From Sinonovacula constricta (taxonomy: Eukaryota; Mollusca; Bivalvia; Cardiida; Solecurtidae): a stretch of DNA of 64,000 nucleotides. Position numbers and translations under genes: made by a program. Below the pieces are notes generated by a model. The model saw only the letters and a list, made by a program, of their open reading frames with translations, made no database searches and was not told the origin of the DNA. Numbering within the stretch: position 1 is the stretch's first letter; each line of letters starts with the position of its first letter. Positions 13,731 through 26,154 of the stretch are shown in pieces. Location: the NCBI GenBank assembly GCA_007844125.1, contig CM017555.1, positions 29,255,843-29,319,842 on the forward strand. The letters are read 5' to 3'.

Positions 13731-13815
13731 ATAATAATAATAATAATAATAGTAACAATAATATTAATAATAATAAAAATTATAATAACCATAATAATAA
13801 TAATAATAATAATAT
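13731..13815 (+). repeat. (ATA)n trinucleotide microsatellite
   Basis: Imperfect ATA/AAT repeats with interruptions near 13752-13790. A poly-Ile frame on the minus strand (13727-14008) partly derives from it and is not a gene. Confidence 0.9.
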
Positions 13816-15742
13816 TTCGTGGCTGAGTGTGACATTTAATAATAAATAAATATGAAAATCTAAACTGACATGTAACATACTGGTCTAGTAAATACTGATG
13901 AAAGAAAACACTGTTCGCTAAAGTATTTACAAATCCGTGAAACAAGAAAATAACAGAAACACTGCAAGCGTTGACAAATAAAGGCATGAAAAAGTGTATC
14001 AAATTCATGATTTGCCTTGAAAGTAACTTTTACAATTGTTTCCTACAATCATGTGAATATCATATACAAACTGTTCAAAATATTGTTTGAATGCGGAAAT
14101 GCGTAGCTGGACCCCCTCTTATTCGTGTTTCCACCAGTTTTATCACTGCTTGTATGTATATACCAGAAAACAACGTATAGATAGACCTGGTGTAGTGGGA
14201 ACAAAAGGAAAGGTTCAATTATTCTGCCACCCTTGATGCGATACAAGAGTTTGTTATTTTTCGATTAGGCATATTGTTGGTATATGTTTTAGATTGATAC
14301 GTCATAGTCTGAGTTACTAATATTCTAAGCTTTGTTTGTGCGCCCTAATTTTGCTTTGCTTTCCACTGTTTGTATCCGAAACAGAAATATAATTTAAAAG
14401 ATATTGCAAACACATTTATCTTTTTTCATATTTACAAGATGTTCATTCTTATATCAGTATTTCGTGGACACAATATTTATTTGTAATCACAACACGCATT
14501 TTACAGCGGTTTGATCCTCCTCATTTAAAAGCACGGGTTCAACTGAATCATATTGTGGGTATATGATTAAATAACACTACCACTATCTGCTTAAATGACG
14601 CTATGAGATAACCATGTTTTATTTGATTCATTGATCCACAATATCAACAGAGATATATAACCAATAATGGATCGAGAGGTTTTTAAAGCAGTATTATCTT
14701 CATAATTTATTACATAGTTCTAACTGGCGGACATCCTCATAAATCATTGTTCCGATATTGCCTGTTTAGGTCAATGTTGACGTTCCACGTTTCTAAATAA
14801 ATGAATGTAATTATGACAAACGAACAACGCATCTTTAAGTAAAAACTATATATTGTATCAACAACCTCTGCAGACTAAATGGCTTTTGTCGGCCCACATG
14901 TATGACAGTACTCTACAATAACTAGGATGACTGTATGTGATAACATTGTTTACATAACATAAATTCAACTCCAATATGCTTGAAAAGAATGACATTTTCC
15001 TGATGTAAACAATTGTTTGCTGAGGACTTGTTTTGCTTCATTATTTAAATGTCTCGTTATGCTAAATCTAGTTCAATACATTGGTATATTATGTGACGTC
15101 ACCTGATCACTTGTGATACCTGCTAAATAACATCGATCGAGTTGTCTAGTATTGCCTAGTATATACACATTACCAAACGTCCAGTTTATTGTCTATGTTT
15201 TTTTATGCTTAGAAGTATAGTTTTTTTAATTATAAAAGCAACTTTTAAGTTAAAATGTTAGCCTGTTCATATGATTAATTTTATAAAATGACACAAGATC
15301 TTTAATCAATGTATTATTCCCCTTAATGTATCGTTTGGGACATATAAAGCCGTGGTCACATCGAAGGGCCGGTATATGTTTTCTGAGACGTAATCTCAGT
15401 TCACAGTTGAAGAAATAACTTGAGTGTACAACCTTATTAAGTGATTATCCATGGCGGTAGAATTGCTTTTATTCTGTGGTGTCTTTAAATGAATCTTACA
15501 TTTACCTACAGTTATTTATTGTCATACAAAAACATAACACAGGCAAAACATATTAAACCGCAAACACCATTTCAATCAAGGTTTCCTTATTCATTTATAT
15601 TACAAGAGAGAATTGACGTATACCATCGAAAGCCTGCTCAACAATGGAACATTGTTTCCTCCCAACAGCAACCCGCCAACGAAAGAGCAAAACTTGTTGT
15701 TATTTAAAGACTTGCAATTCTGTAAAGTGTTCATTTCTATAT
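13816..15742. other. non-coding stretch
   Basis: No supported gene. A TATA-like CATATAAAG lies at 15341-15349, and a 72-codon plus-strand frame (15489-15707) follows it. The end of that frame (about 15620-15705) is polar and protein-like but unrecognised. Both are weak. Confidence 0.45.
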
Positions 15743-15858
15743 GTTAATAAATAAGTGATTAGATATTGGCCCTGTAATTTGTCCGAGGGCAGTCGTATTG
15801 GCCAAAGGCTGACCGAGGACAAATAACAGGGCCAATATCAAATCACTTATCTATTAAC
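15743..15858. mobile_element. foldback element with 42-bp arms
   Basis: The left arm (15743-15784, starting GTTAATAAATAAGTGATT) and the reverse complement of the right arm (15817-15858) match at 39 of 42 positions. They enclose a 32-base loop containing GCAGTCGTATTGGCC and GGCTGACC, which look like remnants of a nested second palindrome. The element would form a long hairpin. I infer a MITE-like or foldback DNA element. No target duplication outside the arms is obvious, so the true ends may differ. Confidence 0.7.
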
Positions 15859-16740
15859 AACTTTATTAAACAAATACATGTACTTAAAGCATTCCACATG
15901 TTTTTGCATCAACTCATAAAATGTATGTTTGTGTTTATATGAACTCTACACCTTGTAAATTTATAATACATTCGGTTAAACTCTACCAATTCATGCCATT
16001 AATGTTTGAAAATTGAAGATATTTTGTTTCATAAATGTGTGCACTCTGTCGGCGTCTACACATAGACAGAGTTAAAACAAAATGGATGCCATTTTCCAGA
16101 GCTTCCTGCTGAAATCTATATCATTATTTGGCTCTGCCTAATTAGCCAATCAAATTACTTTAAATGCGAGCTTTATACCAATATCACTTTTTCGCCCGGG
16201 GCCGTAAACGTGATATTGGCACTGTTTTAATGCAGGCCGTCGTGTTATTGGACTTGGAAGGTATTTTTATAGGACTCATAACGCAAAGGTATTTAATAAC
16301 TAGTAAGTCATATGCAGTAACGTTTTGTCTTTAATCGCATGGGAAAAGGCCCGACTATAAACAGTAGTATTGAGAACCTCTACTTAGTTCAGCGTCGAAA
16401 TAAATGAATTTAGATAAAACAAATCGTACATATATGGTCCATTAACATTTTGAAGTGACAAGTACTGATGTACCAACTTTTTAAACTGAAATCTAATTTA
16501 ATTCTGATATCCACCAACGTTAAATAATGACCGTAATTCGATAGATAAAAGCGCTGGAATTCACTTGTTCGTAGAACAACATGGCGGCATCCATAGGACT
16601 TTTTGTACGATTAAATATAGACGTCGTGTGAAAACTCAATGTAACAAATTGTTGCGATTAGGATCGATCCTTTACAAAGTATATGGAAACGTTTCGTGCA
16701 AAAATAGTTACACTGGACGACTTCATAAATGATGAAATGT
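15859..16740. other. non-coding stretch with related short palindrome
   Basis: At 16178-16219 the 10-bp arms CCAATATCAC / GTGATATTGG are perfect inverted repeats around a GC-rich loop (CGCCCGGGGCCG). The flanking bases (GATATTGGCACTGTTTTA) resemble the foldback element upstream (GATATTGGCCCTGTAATT). The two may be ends or relics of one larger element. No gene seen. Confidence 0.4.
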
Positions 16741-16985
16741 TTATGGAGTGGTTAGAGCTCTGTAAAACCGGTTTAAACACTCCAGTTGGTACCTTTTGCC
16801 GACGGACCGTCCTAAGGCCGTAACTGTTGGCTTTGCTCTTTTTCTTAAATGACTGATCACAGATTTTTTTCTTACATGTAGATTTACATTTGGCCTGCAC
16901 GTGACTACCTTTGTCCTGTACGTTATCAGGGTCTTGTATATGTTGCAATGCTCATAGTTCTTTGTCATATATTTTTATTCATGTA
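16741..16985 (+). mobile_element. GTCGG-core dispersed repeat, full-length subfamily 2 copy
   Basis: Has a tRNA-like head (GAGTGGTTAGAGCTCTGTAA, then GGTTTAAACACTCC in B-box position), the core (CCAGTTGG, spacer, CCGACGGACCGTCC) and the subfamily 2 body shared with 2601 and 5576, ending GGTCTTGTATATGTTGCAAT and then CATATATTTTTATTCATG. This copy supports a tRNA-derived SINE interpretation because head, core and body occur in that order. Confidence 0.65.
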
Positions 16986-18387
16986 ATACAGCTCTGTACT
17001 TGCCAATTTATATATACATGCGGTTAGTAGAACACACTTATATGTGAACTAACTGTATCATGTACAGATGACTTCATAGAATGTTGTTTGTACTACGGTG
17101 TAGATAATTGATTTAATCAAGAGTAACATAAGTAAACACATTTGTTTTGGGTTATTCGTATTATGTATTGCAATATATTTTTGTAAATGTATGTTCTTAT
17201 CATGTGAATTAAGACTTCGCTTTTTAATACTTTGACTTGCGACAAAAGTATTTTCCTTCAAACAAGACTACCGTTTTTAAGTCCGTAATATTAACCTGGC
17301 ATATTGCAACATAGATCCATGCAGTAGCTGCATGGCACACTTATAATTATTCCATCTGAGACACTCTCCGTTAAGTAATTTCGAATGAAACTCAACATTT
17401 TGTAAATTTGATATATGTAAATACATTTACGACAAATAAGTTCATTTTTTACAAAAAGAACAAGTAAAACGAGAAAATATAACAGAACTCGACCCTTTCT
17501 GTCCGTTTTGCATCATTCGGCAAGTCAATTTTAACTTGAATGTTTATTGTTTATGTTTTAAATGTTTATTTTCAAACTATAAATAAATCAACTGTGAGAT
17601 TCCCTTCAACAAGTGTATACATCTTATTGGAATCTCACTGCAATTATAATCATTGGTCAATGTGTTTACTAGATGATATAAAAATAGGGTTACACTGAAT
17701 AAAAAAACGAACATATAGATTTTAAGACGAAGAAGTTTGAAACTGACACTGACTAATAAAATAATTCAGATAAAGGTATACAAGATTAGTTTACATAAAT
17801 GTATGGCATATTGTACGTATGCCATATTGTTCGTGTAATGATTGATTATACTCATTGCCGTTAAATGAAAATTGTTTCGCAGAGGGACTGTGTTATCGGT
17901 CGTAATTGGAAAGTCACTGTTGGATTTCTTGTCTCTTCATCTCTCCAGTCGTGCCCTATATAGGTGGGACAACTTGAGCAGTCTCCATACCCTTTACGTG
18001 AGATTGCAAGTAGGTATAACATCGGGATTTAGGTACCTTTTTTATATATAATATGCCAACTGGGAATAAATCCTCGGCTTTTATGATATTTTTAGTACGT
18101 TTTAACTCTTTAACAATACTACATTTTATTTTGTTGATTTTGCTTGTTTTATAAAATTCGACAATTTCGTTCGTATCTTTTACATTTCACTGTTGTCACT
18201 TTTGACATATGAAGTCATGGCATTGTATGATTTCATTATATTGTAATTATAATATATCAGCGCTTTTACTGTTTAATTTTATTTAAAACTACTCTCTAAT
18301 TTGGATATTTTAGGTTGCCGAGGCCTTATCTACTGCACATACTGTATATATGTTGATAGGTTATTATATTACTAGTTATTATGTATG
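16986..18387. other. non-coding AT-rich stretch
   Basis: No gene supported. A TATA-like CTATATAGG lies at 17956-17964 in a slightly GC-richer context, without a credible coding frame behind it. Confidence 0.45.
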
Positions 18388-18735
18388 TACATAAGTTCAT
18401 TGTATCTGTTTTAAGTCCCGATGCAGGTGCTTACTGTTTGTTGTTTCACGTTGACGGGATAGTTTTATTTACACTGTTTGATTGATTGAAAAACCTTCAG
18501 GAAGTGCGTGGTTGGAGCGCTCCACAAACCAGGTTCAAGTACCCCAGTCGGTCCTTTTGCCGACTGACCGTTCCAAGGCGGGAACTGATGTTGTTGTTTT
18601 TCTTTTTGTGTGTTATGTCTCGTCTCTGTGTTTTTGTTATATTAACATTTACCTTGTTTGCCTTTGTCTACAGGTAGACAAAATTTAAATATCTGTAAAA
18701 AATTTGGTAGGACCTTTTCTTATTTACCTATTTGT
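18388..18735 (+). mobile_element. GTCGG-core dispersed repeat, subfamily 1 copy
   Basis: Reads AGGAAGTGCGTGGTTGGAGC, GCTCC, then GGTTCAAGTACC (one mismatch from a polymerase III B box), then the core CAGTCGG / CCGACTG with GACCGTTCCAAGGCGG, then a body shared with minus-strand copies at 23124-23322 and 32172-32510 ('TTACCTTGTTTGCCTTTGTC', 'TCTTATTTACCTATTTG'). Similarity to the copy in block b extends upstream of the head to about 18388, so either the repeat is longer than a simple SINE or the two loci share older flanking duplication. Confidence 0.65.
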
Positions 18736-19628
18736 TAACATAAAAGACGCTACATTTCTGCTGAAAATGAGATCATTTAATATCATAAAAACGTTTGCAG
18801 AAATATTCCCATTTTCTTCAACAAGGTTGATGTTTTGTGACAATGTTTGCATTTGTTTCCATAGCTGAATACTTATTTAGGCGCTATAAACATGATCGAC
18901 AGCGTTCTGTTTTACGACACTCTGAATGTCGCAGTTACTGTATGCATTGCCTTTCCAAATTTTACATTTTTCGTTAAGGAATCCTTTATAACCTCGATGT
19001 ATTTGTCATCTCTCAAGAATACGATAAAAATAACATTAATCATATTATTACATTTCACTTGCCGAAGCCAATTCCATCTTTCTCAATAAAGCGTTATCAG
19101 ATTATCGAAACCATAACAATACCAACGTCAACATTGATCTTATAATAACAAATTCGTTATTAGGCAAATAGAAACGAGTTTGAGCCTAAGTAAATTACTA
19201 TTTCTTTTTGTGATGGCATCTTTTTATTAAGAGAACTATAACAAAAAAGAGGAGTAAATCGAAGACAACCACTATGTATACAATTGTTATGATCGAACAC
19301 ATTAAGTAAGTGGAAACTTTCACCAGTAACAAAGGGCATTATTTGATCAGGAAATGGCAAATATATTTTATCTGCCATTCTCGTTTAGATTGCTTAAATG
19401 TGTGTATCAAAATTGCATTTAAATAATACATTATCGTCTATAACATTTAGAGAACACACACTTGTACACATACGTGCTGTATACCACTAGCATCAGTTAA
19501 AGTGAAAAGTTATTAATTGAAGCAATCCGAACCTAGTATTAGCAAAAAAAACATGGACGACGAAATTAAGCGTTTATCTATTTACATTTACACTTAATTA
19601 GCGAACATTATGAACTGCTGTGCACCAC
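18736..19628. other. non-coding stretch
   Basis: AT-rich, no supported gene or repeat. Confidence 0.5.
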
Positions 19629-19635
19629 CACTAAT

Positions 19636-19668
<33 letters not shown>
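19629..19668 (+). repeat. (ATC)n trinucleotide microsatellite
   Basis: About 13 ATC units. They give a poly-Ser run in a 67-codon forward frame (19610-19813), which I do not call as a gene. Confidence 0.9.
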
Positions 19669-19671
<3 letters not shown>

Positions 19672-22186
19672 CAAAGCTAGCAAGAAAAGCTTTAAAGCAA
19701 AATCAAAACCTTCCGATAACACAGTTTTTCTTCTTCAGCAAAAATCATCATTCTTGGTTTATATCACACGGTTTTACTGTTCCGTTTGTGGTTTATTGTC
19801 ACTTTTAGCATAATGCTTTTATCTTTATGTATTTATTTACTTGTCTTGTTCTAAAGCAAACTATAAAATGTGATATAATGGCCATATGACCCTGTCATAT
19901 TTCCCACTAAGGTAAGTGTTAAGTTATTGTAAGACGTGACATAAAATGTTTAAAATATTCAACTGTCCTATATCACATGTCAAACATTAATCTGCCAATA
20001 TAAGTAAACATTGTCTTTCGAAATGAAAACTTCCTTAATTATCGACATTTATTTGGCTGCCAGATAAGGAATTTCATGTAATGGCATTTAATGTATATCG
20101 TAAACCTTATGTGTATCATTAAAAGGAATCTAAAGATATACGTACATTTTAGAAATATAAAACGTGTTATGTTCCATCAACTGAAACGAGATATAAAAAG
20201 CTACATTTTATTCCTCTGTTGTGTTGATTCCTTTATTTAGCTTAGCAACAAATACTATAAACATAGGATCGGACATCATGACGGCAAATACACAGAAACA
20301 CCTTCATGTCCTGGAGATCGAAATTGAAATGTAAATCGATGCCATTGCGTCGAACGTTTGAATTTATTCGAACAGGTCTCATATTTTTCATTTAGGGATG
20401 AATCTTTTTCCTTCTTTCCTTTTTTCGTTTGATATTAGTTCACAACGATTGCAATTTCAGCGTACATTGTGAAAATAATCCCGTTCGTTACTGGTAAATA
20501 TCTATGGTTTCCAAATTCAAGTTATTGAATCAAAGGTAGGTTTACGAGTAGTCAACAAATGACATGCGACAATCAACGATAAAATAGTCCAAAATAAGTA
20601 TGCGTTATTGCATTGTACTACGTCATGAAGCTAAAGCCATTATTTCTAACTTATATTTATCCTGGTAAAGTTACAAACAACGAATATGAAAACACTTCTA
20701 CTGAAAGGAATGACATAGCTATAATTAGGAATTATAATTAGATATAGACGAAATCCGTATATAGTTACTGTTTTAATTATGTCTTTGTATACTGAGACAA
20801 ACAATATTTGAATATGAAGGAACACACATGACAAGATAATTACGCCAATGACTTGGATTCACATTACCAGATATCGAAAGTGTTGATCATACAATGGATT
20901 TAATACCAATAAGGAAAACAATTAAAACTAGGAGGAAGGAGCCACTAATTTTCATTAAGCAATATTATGAAAATTCCTTTGATCAATATTCACCTAAGTG
21001 TTAAAAGGAAATCAATATTAACAGTTTTTTTTTCTGTTTCGCCTACGTTGTTGATTTTGCCATATGCAGGTCTATTAAAAATTAAACGGATATTCAAAAT
21101 GACGATTGTTTAGTTATTGATGACCTATATTATTTAGCTTTTAGCTAATCTTGTGAACAAATTTTAATGATTAATGTCTGTTTTAAACGACACAAAGTCA
21201 ACAGCATCTCGACATACTTCATTGATTTGTTTCATGCAATATACACTTGTAATTGAAGACTGTAAAGGGGTTTGCTGTTTGTCCGACAATGCTTCAATTT
21301 AAATGATGTTTACCGTCTATGTGGCAAATTGCTTGTGAGACAAAGATGACTAATTTACTGTAAAATCTTTAAAAAGTCAAACTCATGCTAACCTAGAAAG
21401 AGCAGCTTAGTGCAGAAATAGTCCAACATGATATATACGTTATACCAGTTTACACTTAAAACTTTGCCAAAAAACAAGGTGCTGATGATCTCCAAACATA
21501 TACATTAAATGAAATCTGACTGAAAAACAAGTTCTGGTACATTTCTATGATGCATGGTATTCATGCTGCCAGCCGCCCTATAAGTGTCCTGCTTTATTTA
21601 ATTACCCTCAATTTAAACTGCATATGGGTGGGCCTTTACATTACTAATTATATCTTGTAAAACACAGAAAAAAGATTTCATTCCATTGTCCTGGAACTGA
21701 AGAATGATCCCGGTTATGCCATAAATATACATTCTAGCTAATAGCTTAAATCTATACAGTATCAATACAGTGATCATACGTCGCAGTCAACAAAACCAAG
21801 AAAATAAGTTAACTATCATTATTAAAGGGCTTATATATTCGTCATTATTTAATTTTCATTACCGCACCACGTTATGCGCCACATTCCCTTTGCATTCGGG
21901 CAAGTAAATTCCACCCATAAAGAGAGAGGTATTTAAGTAAAGTCAGTCGGATACAAGTCAGTAGTTAAAGCTGATTGTTTATAAATAAGCCATTTTCCGG
22001 CGACTGTGTTTAGTCAATTTAATTCAATATTTAATTTGGCTTAGGTACAGCATCAACAATTGGACAGTGTAATAGATTCTGTGTTAGTATTTGTACGTTG
22101 AAATCAGCTTCAGTGCAATTGGGCTAGTTAATGATCTTGATACAAGTTGCTGTTCTATTCGTGAAGTAAGCAAAATAATTGGAACA
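19669..22186. other. non-coding AT-rich stretch
   Basis: About 2.5 kb without a supported gene, RNA or repeat. A short GGTATTTAAGTAAAGTCAG stretch near 21929 resembles a weak TATA region but has no coding partner. Confidence 0.5.
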
Positions 22187-22226
22187 TAGAAGAGCATCTG
22201 CTTCGAAGAAAGCAGATGCTCTTTTA
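22187..22226. other. strong short hairpin followed by T run
   Basis: AAGAGCATCTGCTT (22190-22203) and its exact reverse complement (22210-22223) enclose a 6-base loop. The stem can extend to 17 pairs with one G-T pair. It is too short for a typical animal microRNA precursor, and I see no transcript context. Confidence 0.6.
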
Positions 22227-22422
22227 ATTGTTCTTAAAAAAGTTGCCAAGGCCGCATTGGAAACATGATCATCACCGTCTGGATTTTATATTTATGGTAC
22301 TGTTAGAACGACAAGGCACAACGAAGTCACACGAGATAAGCAAAAGTAGTGGACGGTAGCAAAGGAAGACAAAAACAACAAATTAGCAAATTTATGTTGA
22401 GATAAAGAAGTAGACGGTTGCA

Positions 22423-22423
<1 letters not shown>

Positions 22424-22505
<82 letters not shown>
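22424..22505 (+). repeat. (TTA)n trinucleotide microsatellite
   Basis: Two TTA runs separated by a TTTTTA interruption near 22455. On the minus strand they read as poly-Asn and poly-Ile inside 111-115 codon frames, which are repeat artefacts. Confidence 0.95.
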
Positions 22506-22507
<2 letters not shown>

Positions 22508-23123
22508 AAAGGATCGCTCCCCGAGGCGTGATTTGGTCCTAGGTGTGACCAGGAGTCGTTGATCACCGGAGCGAAGAGGTCTTTGCAAAGTTGTGTACAA
22601 GAGACAAACAAGGCAAATGTCATATGTAGACAAGTACACCTGTCAAATAATTTAAGTAACACAATAATAAAGCGACAGCGTAAGAGATCTTACAAGTACC
22701 GGTATACATATAAAATTACATATATGATATGATATTCATCACAGACGTTTATTAAATCGGACCACTCATACAAGCACTGTAAAACCCTTCCATGCAAATA
22801 TTTGGCATAGGAAACTATTTTTGCTGAGAAGTGATGCTGTACAGAGGTCAAGACTGATGTCAAGATAAAATACCCTATATAAAGCATTTTTTTTTTATTT
22901 CAACATTATTTCATTATTTCATTAGTGTTTTAATAATATTAAAACGTGTATTGTATCATATATGCATTGTGATTTTAACATTTGCTGAATAAATAGAACA
23001 GCATATATGCATGAATAGTAATTTTTAAACACAGTAAATATCCTTATAATAAGAATTGTATTAGTTAAAATGTAACTAAGTAACTAATGTAACTAAAATG
23101 TAAACTAAGTAAATGTAAATAGA
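22506..23123. other. non-coding stretch
   Basis: No supported gene. Short imperfect repeats of GTAACTAA/GTAAACTAA lie at about 23070-23120. Confidence 0.45.
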
Positions 23124-23322
23124 AAAATAAGAAAATATCCTATAATACAGATATTTACACATAAACTACATCTAGACAAAGGTAAAACAAGGTAAATGTA
23201 AAAGTGACAAAAACACAGAGACGAAACATAATACATTAAACGAAAATCCAGCAAATACCGCTTAGGAACAGTAAGTCGGCAAAAGGACGGACTGTGGGAT
23301 TTCTGGGACGCTCCAAACTAGA
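23124..23322 (-). mobile_element. GTCGG-core dispersed repeat, subfamily 1 copy
   Basis: The reverse complement matches the 18388-18735 copy: head remnant (GGAGCGTCCC-like), core with a GCCGACTTACTG variant, then the body ending in the shared TTACCTTG, CTTTGTCTAG and TCTTATTT blocks. It is more diverged than the block b copies, and the stem-loop core is partly lost. Confidence 0.6.
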
Positions 23323-24246
23323 ACGGAACATAACTGTACATAAATGCCTCAACATTTTGCCATCATAAAATCAAATTGTATTTTGTATTATTATAAAGAA
23401 AAGTCTATGAAAATGTCACTTCATACAAAACCACAAAAATGTTGTAGATTTAATAAACATCATCACTAGTCATACTTACGACTATAATCTTCTTTTCTTC
23501 CGACTGGAAAATTTGTGAAACATGATAATTAGTCAGTCAGGTGTTGTCATAAATCACTAGTTACCTGTCAGACAATGGATTAGCGCCTTTCCAGAACGAT
23601 AATATATTGTTGTTGTTTTTAACATAGCATTTTTTTCATAGTCGAGATTACAAATATACTAACATACTAACATACGGCATGCACATATGGTGTTGTAAAG
23701 ATTTAAATTTATTTAACTAGAGAAAAAAATAGAGAACTCATCTCTTGTTACAAATGTCTTTATAATGATACCTCTAAATTTGTAATAAATTACATTTCTA
23801 AACTTTATCAACTGTCCGTCTACTCGTATGTAATTATAAATTTCAAAAAGTCCCATATAAAAGTATGTTACAGTAACAATTTTTACAATGGAAATGAAGT
23901 AAAGTCGGACAACATTTGTTGTGTTCATACTGGAGTGTTATATAACACGTTATTATTGTTTAATGCATTCAAGATAGTAATACATTGAAATGTTGTACAT
24001 GTAATTTTAGCTTTTGACTTGCTTGTGTAAAATTTATTTACAAAAACACAGACAGTTTTTTTTAGATTTAGGCACATAGATTTATTCTGTATAAACAAAT
24101 ATAAATAAAGCATACAAGTTAAGTAGCATACATATAATACGATTTCATGCCAAGAGAAACTTAGATTTTGCAACGGGTCATCTCTTGAAATTCATAAAAT
24201 TTAAACCATGATTCACTGATTAGGCTTTCTTTTATATTTAGCAAGG
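23323..24246. other. non-coding AT-rich stretch
   Basis: No supported gene or structured repeat; frames of 71-82 codons on the minus strand are ordinary for this composition. Confidence 0.5.
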
Positions 24247-24483
24247 GACGCCAATGGCCGAGGGGTTAGAGTCGCTGACTTGCAACTCTTCAGCTCCTCA
24301 TTGTGTGGGTTCGAGCCCCGGTCCGGACAAGAACTGTATTGTGGGGAGGTCTTCCCGCTTACCTGTGTGCACCGATCACTCTACCCAGCCATTACTATGG
24401 GATTTTCTTCCAGCAATAATTGACTGGATATCACCAACAAGACTAAGATTGTCTCCATGCAATGTAACAAAAAACAACAAAAC
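24247..24483 (+). mobile_element. tRNA-derived SINE
   Basis: The head reads TGGCCGAGGGGTTAGAGTCGC (A-box region) and GGGTTCGAGCCCC (near-perfect B box), spaced as in a tRNA. The body contains GTGGGGAGGTCTTCCCGCTT and CTACCCAG, shared with minus-strand SINEs at 29591-29828 and 58131-58370. The tail is A/C-rich (AACAAAAAACAACAAAAC). No acceptor stem closes around the head, so this is a SINE and not a tRNA gene. The 111-codon frame across it is incidental. Confidence 0.8.
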
Positions 24484-24700
24484 AATATGTATATTGTTGG
24501 CATTACTGTTTTCAGCTTTACAAGAATATGTCAACAGTTCGGAACGTATTCTCTATGGAAAGAAAATTGTCATATTTTTCAAGAGTTAAAATAAGGCCAA
24601 TCGAAAACAATTTGTTCAAAGTGTACACGAACATTTGTATAACAATAAAATCACAGTATGTCAAGTGACACACAGTCATCTGCGTCTGAACCTGGGAAAA

Positions 24701-25060
24701 TCATCTCTGGTCATACTTTAACCGATTGTCACACTCCTCACCAAAGTGGTTGCTCAAGCAGTAATGTTTGTCACTTATAAAGCATAACATTATGTCTTTG
24801 AAAGTAAAAGGACATATACCTTCAAAACAACCACGTCCACATCGGTTCCATTCAACTATTCCATTAGTTGTAGTTCCTAAATATAACATTTCGCTACTAA
24901 TGAAGAACCTACATCTCTTAAAGTTTAAATTGGTGTGTTTCCCTGAAATAATTTTCAGGCATTTGTCAAAAGCGACTATTTCATTCTTATTCTGCACATC
25001 CCAGTTTTGTTTGGTCAAATGAAGTATTTTCAAAGTCGGTCGAAAAGAATATTTATACAT
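24701..25060 (-). CDS. weak candidate exon, cysteine-rich, unrecognised
   Basis: A 119-codon minus-strand frame with about ten cysteines, several in its C-terminal two thirds (for example RCGRGCFEGICPF and HYCLSNHFGEECDN), as in small extracellular domains. A good donor-like GGTGAGGAG lies inside it (about 24738-24746 on the plus strand) and an acceptor-like TTATATTTAG precedes its middle. A TAG lies just upstream of the first Met. I recognise no family. At this composition one or two frames of this length are expected by chance, so this is only a candidate. Confidence 0.2.
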   Translation of the reverse strand: MYKYSFRPTLKILHLTKQNWDVQNKNEIVAFDKCLKIISGKHTNLNFKRCRFFISSEMLYLGTTTNGIVEWNRCGRGCFEGICPFTFKDIMLCFISDKHYCLSNHFGEECDNRLKYDQR

Positions 25061-25920
25061 GTTCTTTTGCTATGTAATTCTTGTATATGGCATGTAGTCA
25101 TGGATTCTAGGAGAGACATGTATTCTTATTTTATTGCGTCTTAGTTGGACATAAATCTGACCTTTCTACTTCCTTCAATATCCTTGGTATTCTAAAAGTG
25201 TTGCGATGTTTAGTACATACATATCAATAAAAAAGATGTGTCTGATAGTCCGTAACTACGCTTATCTAAAATAAGTGATACATCAAGTTGTGGTCAAAAT
25301 GACATGGTGCTACAACAGAAAATGCATACGTTTTTGAGGGAGGTAGCTGCGTTTTCATTACTTTATTACATTATACTCTCCCTTGTGGGCGTGTTTGTAA
25401 CTCTTTGAGAATGTGGTTCTTACCATAAGTAGCATCCTATATATATATGTCCAAACTTTTCTATATAGACATTAGGATTACAGATTTATTGCTAATGGAA
25501 GTCACTGTCAATGCTAATGGCCAAAACATGTAACAAGAAAACAGCATACTCATATTGTGTCTGGATTTTTAGCCTGGGGTCAAAACTTAACTTGCCTGAA
25601 ATTAACCATATACTGTCTGATGTAATACTTGTCCTATAAGACGACATACGTTGTGTTAATTGAATTTGTCTGGGGCAAAGCATGACAAGGCAATGCCGAG
25701 GTCAATGTCTAGAACAACAAATTGTTGCTGTTCTCTCAGCGATTTTCTATGTCTTTATTAAGGTGCCGTCCAAAGTAAAGATTTCTCCTTCACGTCTCAC
25801 GAAGATTAAAATACAATGCAAGACATGCCAGCTTTTAAAGCTGAACATATTCGTCGTTCTTGTCATGTGTTGTTGTGTTGTTTTTTTCTATTTGTATTTG
25901 TGCAATACTGAAAATGTCTT
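25061..25920. other. non-coding stretch
   Basis: No supported gene. A 63-codon minus-strand frame (25492-25683) and the start of a plus-strand frame at 25682 were examined and not recognised. Confidence 0.45.

Positions 25921-26154
<234 letters not shown>

Noticed and set aside
15341..15349. TATA-like sites at 15341 and 17956 as promoters
   Set aside because: No recognisable initiator, coding frame or conserved context; such motifs are expected often in AT-rich DNA.
22292..22662. Two minus-strand frames of 111-115 codons
   Set aside because: Their centres are poly-Asn and poly-Ile from the (TTA)n microsatellite; flanks are not recognisable.
24247..24330. A functional tRNA gene (A and B boxes present)
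   Set aside because: No acceptor stem pairs across the ends, and the boxes are followed by a SINE body and C/A-rich tail shared with two other loci.
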